A DNA stretch of 36,324 nucleotides from an uncultured Pelagibacteraceae bacterium. GTDB taxonomy: Bacteria > Pseudomonadota > Alphaproteobacteria > Pelagibacterales > Pelagibacteraceae. Positions 16,975-23,740 of the stretch are shown here, one piece after another. The notes beneath the pieces are model-generated. The model worked only from the letters and a program-made list of their open reading frames with translations. It made no database searches and was not told the origin of the DNA. The position numbers and the translations under genes are program-made. The DNA is taken from assembly GCA_902581925.1 (NCBI GenBank), contig CACHQB010000010.1, forward strand, positions 1 to 36,324, given 5' to 3'. Numbering within the stretch: the first letter of the stretch is position 1; each line of letters starts with the position of its first letter.

Positions 16975-17724
16975 CTAATATGTGGCTCTTCCACCACTTA
17001 AATCAAAAACTGCTGCAGTTGAAAAAGAATTTTCTTCACTTGCTAACCAAGTTACTAATGATGCTAATTCCTCAACTTTTGCAAATTTGTTTCTAGGAAT
17101 TTTTGATAACATATAATTTATATGTTCTTCTGTCATTTGATCAAATATCCTGGTCTTAGCTGCTGCTGGTGTTACACAATTTACAGCTATATTTTTTTGT
17201 GCAAGCTCTTTACCTAGAGATTTTGTTAAACCTATAACACCTGCCTTAGATGTACTGTAAGCGCTTGCATTTGGGTTTCCTTCTTTACCTGCAATAGACG
17301 CAATATTAACAATTCTTCCATAATCATTCTTAGCCATAAATGGAACAACTGCTTTACAACAGTAAAAAACTGCATTTAAGTTTAAGTTAATTACTTTATT
17401 CCACTCTTCTAGTGGATATTCTGCAACTGTAGTGTTCATTCCAGCCACACCCGCATTGTTAATAAAGATATCAATCTTACCATGTGATTTTTCAACTTCA
17501 GATAATTTTGAATTTATTGCTTCATAATTACTCACATCAACTATTTGATAAGTTAAGTTTTCTGAGTTTACTTTTTCTAAAGCTTTTTTGGCTTCAACTT
17601 CGTCTATATCCCAAATTACTACTTTAGCTCCAGATTCAATAAATCTTTCAGTGATAGCTAGACCAAATCCTTGAGCTCCACCAGTTACAATTGCTACTCT
17701 GTTTTTCAAATCAAATTTAATCAT
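16975..17724 (-). CDS. SDR family oxidoreductase (FabG-like)
   Basis: This 249-residue NAD(P)-dependent short-chain dehydrogenase has TGGAQGFGL (15-23) as cofactor motif, NNAG (near 88-91), a catalytic Ser in NIASIAG and YSTSK (Tyr and Lys). The C-terminal SLVTWLASEENSF and SGGRATY are typical of classical SDRs. FabG itself is unlikely given the context; relatives in catabolic operons oxidise sugar acids, for example 2-keto-3-deoxy-fuconate. It lies between tctA (2-base gap) and the ROK kinase (2-base gap), so it belongs to the transporter operon and probably acts on its cargo. Confidence 0.85.
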   Translation of the reverse strand: MIKFDLKNRVAIVTGGAQGFGLAITERFIESGAKVVIWDIDEVEAKKALEKVNSENLTYQIVDVSNYEAINSKLSEVEKSHGKIDIFINNAGVAGMNTTVAEYPLEEWNKVINLNLNAVFYCCKAVVPFMAKNDYGRIVNIASIAGKEGNPNASAYSTSKAGVIGLTKSLGKELAQKNIAVNCVTPAAAKTRIFDQMTEEHINYMLSKIPRNKFAKVEELASLVTWLASEENSFSTAAVFDLSGGRATY

Positions 17725-17726
17725 CT

Positions 17727-19199
17727 TTATTTTTTAAATTTTTTTGATCTTATTAAAGGAAAAGATAAGGCAATTAAAGACAAAATAAAGAACGTTAAAG
17801 CTATTGGTCTTGTGAAAAACATTAACCAATTTCCATCAAATATAACCAGAGATTGTCTTAAAGTACCCTCAACTAACTCACCTAAAATCAATCCAATTAT
17901 AACTGGTACAACTGAGAAACCATATCTTCTCATAAAGAAACCTAGAACACCGAAAAATAACATTATCCAAACATCTATTATAGATTGGTTTAGTGAATAA
18001 GTTCCACAAACTGAAACTGCAAAAATCATTGGCCATAAAATTTTATTTGGCACTAGTGTTGTTCTTGCAAAAATTTTTGCTCCAAAAAACCCAAATATAA
18101 AAAACAAAACATTAGCAATTAACATTGCTCCAAAGATTCCATATAAAAAATCGGGTTGTTCTCTAAATAAATCAGGACCAGGTCTTACACCATGTATAAT
18201 TAATCCAGTTAGGATAACAGCTGTTGTTGCACTACCAGGAATTCCAAGTGCAAGTGTTGGGACCATTGCACCTCCTGTTGCTGCATTATTTGCTGCCTCT
18301 GCACCCGCAATACCTTCTATAGAACCTTTTCCAAACTCTTCAGGTTTTTTCGAAAACCTTTTTGCTTCTGAATATCCAATTAAAGAAGCAACTGTTCCGC
18401 CTTCAGCAGGTAACACTCCAATAAATGAACCAATACCACTGGATCTTAAAATTGTTTTCCAAGTTTTTTTATAATCATCTTTACTTGGAAGTTTTATTGC
18501 TTTTAAAGCTATTCTATTAAATACTTGGTTAATTAAAGTTGATTGAGTTAACATCTCGCTCATTGCAAATAAGCCAACTACTACAGGTATAAAACCAATC
18601 CCTTCAGTTAATTCATTAATTCCAAAAGTGAATCGATCAATTGAAGTCATAAAATCTTTGCCAACTGTTGAAATTAAAATTCCAAATGCACCTGCAATTA
18701 AATTCTTAATTGGACTTCCCTCTCCTATTGATGCAAGCATCGTTAGACCAAAAATTGCTAACGCAAAATATTCTGGTTGACCAAATTCATAAGCAAGTTG
18801 AGCCAAAATAGGTGCGAAAAAAACAAGAATAATAACGCTAAAAATACCCCCAACTGTACTAGAAACAGTTGCCATTCCTAATGCCCTTCCAGCCTCTCCC
18901 TTTTGTGCCAAAGGATACCCGTCTAAACAAGTAGCTGCAGCAGCTGGAGTTCCAGGTGTATTAATCAGAACTGCGGTTATTGCACCTCCATAAGTACCTG
19001 CACAATAAATCGAGGTTAACAATACAATTGCTGATAATGGATCGAGCGTCATTGTAAAAGGTAAAATTAATGCACCACCAGTTGTTGGTCCTAAACCAGG
19101 TAGAACACCTAATATTAAACCAAACAAAGTTCCGAAAAATAAAACCAACAATAGCTTTGAGCTAAACAAAGGAGCCATCATTAATAATAAATTGTCCAT
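17727..19199 (-). CDS. tctA: Tripartite tricarboxylate transporter, large membrane subunit TctA
   Basis: This 490-residue protein has about 12 hydrophobic segments and TctA hallmarks: GLILGVLPGLGPTTGGALILPF in the first conserved block, GTYGGAITAVLINTPGTPAAAAT in the next, and the internal repeat SSGIGSFIGVLPAEGGTVASLIGY with NNAATGGAMVPTLALGIPGS. It forms the channel of a secondary carboxylate or sugar-acid importer with TctB and TctC. It starts directly after the tctB stop. Substrates of this family range from citrate to other organic acids and cannot be fixed by sequence. Confidence 0.95.
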   Translation of the reverse strand: MDNLLLMMAPLFSSKLLLVLFFGTLFGLILGVLPGLGPTTGGALILPFTMTLDPLSAIVLLTSIYCAGTYGGAITAVLINTPGTPAAAATCLDGYPLAQKGEAGRALGMATVSSTVGGIFSVIILVFFAPILAQLAYEFGQPEYFALAIFGLTMLASIGEGSPIKNLIAGAFGILISTVGKDFMTSIDRFTFGINELTEGIGFIPVVVGLFAMSEMLTQSTLINQVFNRIALKAIKLPSKDDYKKTWKTILRSSGIGSFIGVLPAEGGTVASLIGYSEAKRFSKKPEEFGKGSIEGIAGAEAANNAATGGAMVPTLALGIPGSATTAVILTGLIIHGVRPGPDLFREQPDFLYGIFGAMLIANVLFFIFGFFGAKIFARTTLVPNKILWPMIFAVSVCGTYSLNQSIIDVWIMLFFGVLGFFMRRYGFSVVPVIIGLILGELVEGTLRQSLVIFDGNWLMFFTRPIALTFFILSLIALSFPLIRSKKFKK

Positions 19200-19706
19200 C
19201 TAGCTATAATAAATATTGGTTATAATTCCAGGTGGAAACCTTAGACCCAGAATTGTTTCAAAAAAAATAAATACTAAGACTGGAAAAATAATTCCAACAA
19301 GTAATAAATAAAATATTCTTTTTTCTCCCCAATAATAGGAAACAAAAATAGATAAAGCTGAAATTGCTAAAAAGAAATCTAAAGTTTTTGAAATAACCAC
19401 AAAAATAAAAAAACTTAAAAGTGTTAAAAAGAATGATTTAGGTAATTTTTTTTCAACTTTCCAAGGATTTTTGGTTGCTAAATAATAAATTAGTAAACTC
19501 ATTACTATTATTAAAATCAAAAGTGCCTTTGGAAATGTTGCTGGTTGAATTCCTCTATTTAAAATAGGAGGAACTATATCAAATGTAAAAGTAGTGATTA
19601 ATAATGCTATAGAAATTAAAATAATTACCAAACAGACTTTAAACTCGTCTCTAAAAAAAAAGGGCAAACTTTTGTTTGCCCTTTTTTGTTTTCGTACATT
19701 TTTCAT
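19200..19706 (-). CDS. tctB: Tripartite tricarboxylate transporter, small membrane subunit TctB
   Basis: The product has four hydrophobic segments (VCLVIILISIALLITTF, ALLILIIVMSLLIYYLA, TLLSFFIFVVISKTLDFFLAI, FYLLLVGIIFPVLVFIFF), as TctB does, with the usual IQPATFPK segment after the first helix. I take ATG 19706 (168 residues); a TTG two codons earlier (19712) is less likely. A strong hairpin terminator lies within codons of the N-terminal tail KQKRANKSLPFFF. The true start might instead be a TTG just before LVIILIS, downstream of the hairpin, which would give a more typical TctB N-terminus. Confidence 0.85.
   Translation of the reverse strand: MKNVRKQKRANKSLPFFFRDEFKVCLVIILISIALLITTFTFDIVPPILNRGIQPATFPKALLILIIVMSLLIYYLATKNPWKVEKKLPKSFFLTLLSFFIFVVISKTLDFFLAISALSIFVSYYWGEKRIFYLLLVGIIFPVLVFIFFETILGLRFPPGIITNIYYS
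19653..19687 (-). terminator. Strong hairpin with U-tract at the start of tctB
   Basis: A perfect stem GGGCAAAC / GTTTGCCC with a four-base loop (19662-19681) is flanked by six or more A on one side and T on the other, giving a 14-pair stem and a U-tract of about 9 on the minus strand. It is 42 bases after the tctC stop, but falls inside the first codons of tctB as annotated. It most likely attenuates transcription after tctC, so that binding protein exceeds membrane subunits. It would also terminate transcription from the other strand. Confidence 0.85.
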
Positions 19707-19729
19707 ATGCAAATGTACTTTTAATTAGA

Positions 19730-20704
19730 TTAGTTAATGTAACCTAAAGCTTTAAGCTGAGCAGTCATTTCAGTAAGCATTTCTTCCATTTGCTTACCCC
19801 ACTCGTCAGCACCAACTACACTAGTGTCATCAAGACCAATTTCAGTTAAGAAATTTTTGTAATAGTTGTGGCTCATAGCTTTCATCATTCCAGCTTCTAA
19901 TTGTTTTACTCTGTCTGCCGGAGCACCTTTTTTTGTTACGAAACCTCTAACAGTAGATAAAGAAACAGGTATACCTAATTCTTTTGCCGTTGGAGAGTCT
20001 CCAATTTTAGCCATTCTATTGTTTGCTAATACAACTGAAACACAAAGTTTACCCTCATTAATTTCAGTTAATGCCTCACCTAAGTTTAAAACACCTACAT
20101 CAATATCTCCTTTGATAAGGTTAGTTTTAATTGGCGCAACACCTTTGTAAGCAACGATAGTTGGATCTTTTAATCCACCTTTTTTAGTAAATGCGATTGC
20201 ACTAACATCATCAATACCACCAGTATGAGTAGTTCCATATTTTAGTGATTTTGATTTTTGTGTGCTTATAAATTTCTTAGCATCTTTGATATCGTTTTTA
20301 CAATTAACAACAAATAATTGAGGATCATCAGTTCCTCTTGCAAGTGGTTGCATATCGCTCAACTTAACTTTAGTTTTACCTAAAGCCATAGATACAGCAT
20401 GACCTGTAGTCCAAGTTAAAGTATGATTTCCATCAGCTGGTAAAGACATCATGTAGTCCATAGATGCTGCTCCACCTCCACCTTTTTTGTTTACTAATTG
20501 CATATCCTGTTTAAGAACTCTTCTTGCTCTTAATAACATCATTCTAGTAGTAACGTCAGTTCCACCACCAAAACCAGCGTGGGTAATTGCTTGTATTGGA
20601 TGACCATCAGCTTTAGCTGAAGTGATCATTAATGGAAGAGCTACAACAAAAAATTCAGTTACTAAAAAAGCAGCCGCTAAAAATAGTTTAAAGCTTTTTT
20701 TCAT
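19730..20704 (-). CDS. tctC: Tripartite tricarboxylate transporter, periplasmic binding protein TctC
   Basis: This 324-residue protein has a signal peptide (KKSFKLFLAAAFLVTEFF, cleaved near SAKADG) and the Bug/TctC fold: AGFGGGTDVTTRMM in the first ligand loop, GGGGAASMDYMMSLPADG, KYGTTHTGGIDDVSAIAF in the second ligand loop and VVAYKGVAPIKTNLIKGDIDVG. The start at 20704 follows AGAGGG by six bases. A longer frame reaching 20800 has no ribosome-binding site and would hide the signal peptide, so I reject it. The ligand is probably an organic or sugar acid. Confidence 0.92.
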   Translation of the reverse strand: MKKSFKLFLAAAFLVTEFFVVALPLMITSAKADGHPIQAITHAGFGGGTDVTTRMMLLRARRVLKQDMQLVNKKGGGGAASMDYMMSLPADGNHTLTWTTGHAVSMALGKTKVKLSDMQPLARGTDDPQLFVVNCKNDIKDAKKFISTQKSKSLKYGTTHTGGIDDVSAIAFTKKGGLKDPTIVAYKGVAPIKTNLIKGDIDVGVLNLGEALTEINEGKLCVSVVLANNRMAKIGDSPTAKELGIPVSLSTVRGFVTKKGAPADRVKQLEAGMMKAMSHNYYKNFLTEIGLDDTSVVGADEWGKQMEEMLTEMTAQLKALGYIN

Positions 20705-20793
20705 TATTTCCCTCTTTAGTTTATTTAGTTTATATATATAACTTATATAAAAATATTTAATCATACTCTTACACAGAACGTAAAGTAAAAAAT
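20705..20793 (-). promoter_or_regulatory. Promoter and leader of the tct operon, overlapping the pdxA start
   Basis: On the minus strand I see TTTACT at 20789-20784, an 18-base spacer and TATGAT at 20765-20760, a good -35/-10 pair. It is followed by the AT palindrome TTATATATATAA (20730-20741) and the leader ending AAGAGGGAAATAATG. The box CGTAAAGTAAAAAAT (20779-20793, plus strand) is identical to 15890-15904, and the first 26 leader bases match 15811-15836 at 23 positions. The promoter overlaps the ATG of divergent pdxA, so the two genes may interfere or be co-regulated. Confidence 0.6.
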
Positions 20794-21793
20794 GGAACAA
20801 AATAAAAGTAACATTGCTCTTTTACTCGGGGATCCAGCAGGAATAGGACCTGAACTTATTTCAAAACTATTAAAGGAAGAAGTTACTAATAAAGCAAATA
20901 TTGTTGTAATTGGTGAAAAACAAATTCTTGAAAGTGGAAATAATATAACTGGCAACTCTCATCAGCTTGAAATCGTAAAAGATTTTGATCAAATTGATTT
21001 TAAGAAATCGAATAGATTTTTATTAGATATTTCAAAAGGTAAAAATCATAAATATAAAATAGCTGAACCTTCAAAAGAATCAGGTGAAAGTGTTTTAGAA
21101 GCTTTAGATTTAGCACTAACTCTTGCTAAAGAAAAAAAAATTGATGCAATTAATTTTGCTCCAATGAATAAGACAAGTTTAAAACTTGGAGGAAACACTC
21201 ATTCAGATGAATTACAATTAATGGCTGAAAAATTGGATGTAAAAAGTTTTTGTTGTGAGTTTAATGTTATTGACAATTTTTGGACTGCAAGAGTAACCTC
21301 TCATATTCCAATTAAAGAGGTTGCTCAACACATTACAAAAGAAAATATCTTAAAGCCGATTAAATTAATTAACGAAGTTATGGAATTGAACGGTGTGAAA
21401 AATCCAAGAATAGCGGTTCAAGCACTTAATCCACATGCAGAATTTGGTACTGAAGAAAAAGATGAAATTATTCCAGCAATAGAAGAGGCAAAAAAACTTG
21501 GATTTAATACGGATGGACCATTACCGTGCGATACATCTTTTGTAGTTGCATATAAAAATAAAAATCATGATTGTATGGTTGGCATGTATCATGATGCACT
21601 TCAATCTGGACTTAAAGCATTTGGTTTTGATAGAGGGGTTACTGTTCAAGGTGGTTTAACAGTTCCTGTAACAACAACTGCACATGGATCTGCATTTGCA
21701 ATTGCTGGAAAAAATGAAGCTAACTTAGCTCCAATTTTAAATTCATTTAAAATTGCATTATCAATGGCTGAAAATAAAAAGAAGTTAAGCTAA
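20792..21793 (+). CDS. pdxA: PdxA-family 4-phospho-hydroxyacid dehydrogenase (PdxA/PdxA2)
   Basis: This 333-residue enzyme belongs to the PdxA family: NAD-dependent, metal-dependent oxidative decarboxylation of 4-phosphorylated hydroxyacids. GDPAGIGPE (13-21) and the three metal His are present: TSHIP (His171), NPHAEFG (His215) and MYHDAL (His267); the substrate motif THSDE is at 136-140. Classical PdxA makes the pyridoxal precursor. The paralogous PdxA2 group works on threonate or erythronate 4-phosphate in sugar-acid catabolism, which fits the neighbours (Tct transporter, ROK kinase). No DUF1537 kinase is visible here, so the phosphate donor step is open. The ATG lies inside the tctC promoter box. 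Confidence 0.82.
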   Translation: MEQNKSNIALLLGDPAGIGPELISKLLKEEVTNKANIVVIGEKQILESGNNITGNSHQLEIVKDFDQIDFKKSNRFLLDISKGKNHKYKIAEPSKESGESVLEALDLALTLAKEKKIDAINFAPMNKTSLKLGGNTHSDELQLMAEKLDVKSFCCEFNVIDNFWTARVTSHIPIKEVAQHITKENILKPIKLINEVMELNGVKNPRIAVQALNPHAEFGTEEKDEIIPAIEEAKKLGFNTDGPLPCDTSFVVAYKNKNHDCMVGMYHDALQSGLKAFGFDRGVTVQGGLTVPVTTTAHGSAFAIAGKNEANLAPILNSFKIALSMAENKKKLS

Positions 21794-21796
21794 GCT

Positions 21797-22558
21797 TTAA
21801 ATTAAACCAGCATCTACTGTAAAATTTTGTTTAGTGCATCCCGATGAAACATCTGATGCCAAATATAAAACCATTTTTGAAACATCCTCAGGTAATATTT
21901 GTTTTTTAAGACACTGTATATCTAAAATTTCTTTTTTAAATTTTGGATTTAACCATAATTTTGACTGTCTTTTAGTTGCAACTGATCCAGGTGCTATTGA
22001 GTTAATTCTAATATTATGTTTTCCTAAATCTCTAGCTAAAGATTTGGTTAAACCATAAATTGCAGCTTTTGCTGTACTGTATGCTGGAAACATGACAGCT
22101 CCTCTAATCCAGCTAACTGAACCTAAATTTATTATTGATCCACCTTTGTTTTTAATCATGCTTTTTTTAACTGTTTGAATAGCGAATAAATAGTGCTTTA
22201 AATTTATTGCCATTCTTTCATCCCAGTATTTTTCTGTAACTTCCTCAAGAGTGTGCCTTTGATCATTTGAAGCGTTGTTAACTAAAATATCAATTGTTCC
22301 CTTCTTTTTAATAATGTTCTGAATAAGAGTTTTGTATTTTTTTATATTTTTAATATTACAGAATTGAAAAGTAGGTATTTTTTGTTTTTTCTTTTTAATT
22401 TTTGAAATTAATTTTTCAGCTCCTTTTTTATCTATATCGAAAAAATAAACCTCAACACCTTGTTCACAAAGGTGTTCGACAATTGATGCGCCAATACCAG
22501 ATGCTCCACCTGAAACTAATGCGCGTTTATCTTTTAAATCAAAATATTCAACTTTCAT
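21797..22558 (-). CDS. SDR sugar dehydrogenase, paralog of the XylB-type enzyme
   Basis: This 253-residue short-chain dehydrogenase has SGGASGIGA (15-23), NNASNDQRHTLEEVT, a catalytic Ser in GSVSWI and YSTAK. It aligns without gaps along nearly its whole length with the product of 11697-12458, sharing roughly half its residues by eye, including QCLKxxxLP and SxGCTxQ near the end. It is thus in the same D-xylose-1-dehydrogenase-like subfamily but probably has a different substrate. It is more lysine-rich than its paralog. It is the last gene of the minus-strand run IolD, Gfo/Idh, SDR and is convergent with pdxA with 3 bases between stops. Confidence 0.85.
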   Translation of the reverse strand: MKVEYFDLKDKRALVSGGASGIGASIVEHLCEQGVEVYFFDIDKKGAEKLISKIKKKKQKIPTFQFCNIKNIKKYKTLIQNIIKKKGTIDILVNNASNDQRHTLEEVTEKYWDERMAINLKHYLFAIQTVKKSMIKNKGGSIINLGSVSWIRGAVMFPAYSTAKAAIYGLTKSLARDLGKHNIRINSIAPGSVATKRQSKLWLNPKFKKEILDIQCLKKQILPEDVSKMVLYLASDVSSGCTKQNFTVDAGLI

Positions 22559-22576
22559 TTAAATAAGAATTTATAA

Positions 22577-23734
22577 TTAATTTAATATTTTTTTTATTTC
22601 TTCTAAAGTAAAAGGTTTTGGTTTCTTGCAAGTTGTCTTTATTTCTTGCGGAATACCTGTTTGAGACGCTCTCATTGTTGAGTCTATGATATCTAAAACA
22701 TGCAAAGAAAGATCTCCATTACATCTATGTTCTAAATTATTTTCAATTGCATAAGCCATCTCTGATAGACCAGCTCCTCTATAATTTGCATTTGTTGGAG
22801 ATTCATTTGCTCTTGAGCTTTGACTTTTAATATTAATTCTTCCTAAAGGCATCATATCTGTTTTATGTTCACCCCAATTACCGCCAGCGGTTACTGAAAC
22901 AAAAGCAGATCCTCCAAACATATTTGGATCAGGAACAATAATTGATCCTTTATTACCATAAAGCTCTATATGGTTTCTTTGATGGGCAACCACATCAAAA
23001 GATAAAGTTATCTGTATGATACAATCATTTTCAAATTGTATAGTTGCAAGATAAGTCGTTGGAGTTTCTACTTTAAATTTTTGATCTTTTTTTGGACCTA
23101 TTCCAATTTCTCTTTCTTCAAAGACTTTTGTACATCTTCCTTGGACTTGTTTTGCTGGACCAATTAGATTTACTAATGCTGTAAGATAATATGGTCCCAT
23201 ATCTATTACAGGGCCACCTTCATTTTCAGCAAACCAAGGTTCTGGATTAGGGTGATATGATTGAACTCCTGGGAAAGCAAAAATTGCATTACCTAATTTT
23301 ATTTCACCAATCACTCCATTATCAATTAGCTCCCTAGTTTTTTGGATACCTCCACCCAAAAAAGTATCAGGTGCATTTCCAATATAAAGATTTCTTTCTT
23401 TAGCGAGCTCAACTAATTTTTTTCCATCTTCAAAATTAACAGCCATAGGTTTCTCGGCATAAGAATGTTTACCATTTTCTAAGGCCATTTTTGAAACTTC
23501 AAAATGTGCTCTAGGAATTGTAAGGTTTAGTATTATCTCAATCTCTTTATCTTTTAAAAGTTCTTCAACAGTTACTGCTTCAATATTATAATGGATTGCA
23601 CACTTTTTTGCTGTTTCCATGTTGATATCAGCACATTTAATAATCCTAATATTATTGAAATACTCTTGAGCTCTAAAATAAGTTTCTGAAATATGCCCGC
23701 AGCCTATTAGACCTACTTTAAATACTTTGTTCAT
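22577..23734 (-). CDS. Gfo/Idh/MocA family dehydrogenase
   Basis: This 385-residue oxidoreductase has the N-terminal nucleotide motif GLIGCGHIS (8-16) and the catalytic EKP motif (YAEKPMAVN near 97). The second domain includes GGPVIDMGPYYLTALVNLIGPAK with the conserved Asp. It resembles sugar and inositol dehydrogenases of the family and is larger than the other two such proteins in the window. It sits 6 bases after the IolD-type gene, so oxidation of a cyclitol or sugar to the ketone that IolD-like enzymes process is the natural inference. The exact substrate is unknown. Confidence 0.88.
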   Translation of the reverse strand: MNKVFKVGLIGCGHISETYFRAQEYFNNIRIIKCADINMETAKKCAIHYNIEAVTVEELLKDKEIEIILNLTIPRAHFEVSKMALENGKHSYAEKPMAVNFEDGKKLVELAKERNLYIGNAPDTFLGGGIQKTRELIDNGVIGEIKLGNAIFAFPGVQSYHPNPEPWFAENEGGPVIDMGPYYLTALVNLIGPAKQVQGRCTKVFEEREIGIGPKKDQKFKVETPTTYLATIQFENDCIIQITLSFDVVAHQRNHIELYGNKGSIIVPDPNMFGGSAFVSVTAGGNWGEHKTDMMPLGRINIKSQSSRANESPTNANYRGAGLSEMAYAIENNLEHRCNGDLSLHVLDIIDSTMRASQTGIPQEIKTTCKKPKPFTLEEIKKILN

Positions 23735-23740
23735 AAAGGG

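Noticed and set aside
20705..20800. N-terminal extension of TctC to 20800, overlapping the pdxA start
   Set aside because: It would place 32 residues before an obvious signal peptide and lacks a ribosome site; the ATG at 20704 has AGAGGG upstream.
21785..21800. Palindrome TTAAGCTAAGCTTTAA between convergent pdxA and SDR stops as a terminator
   Set aside because: The stem is short and AT-rich without a clear U-tract in either direction.
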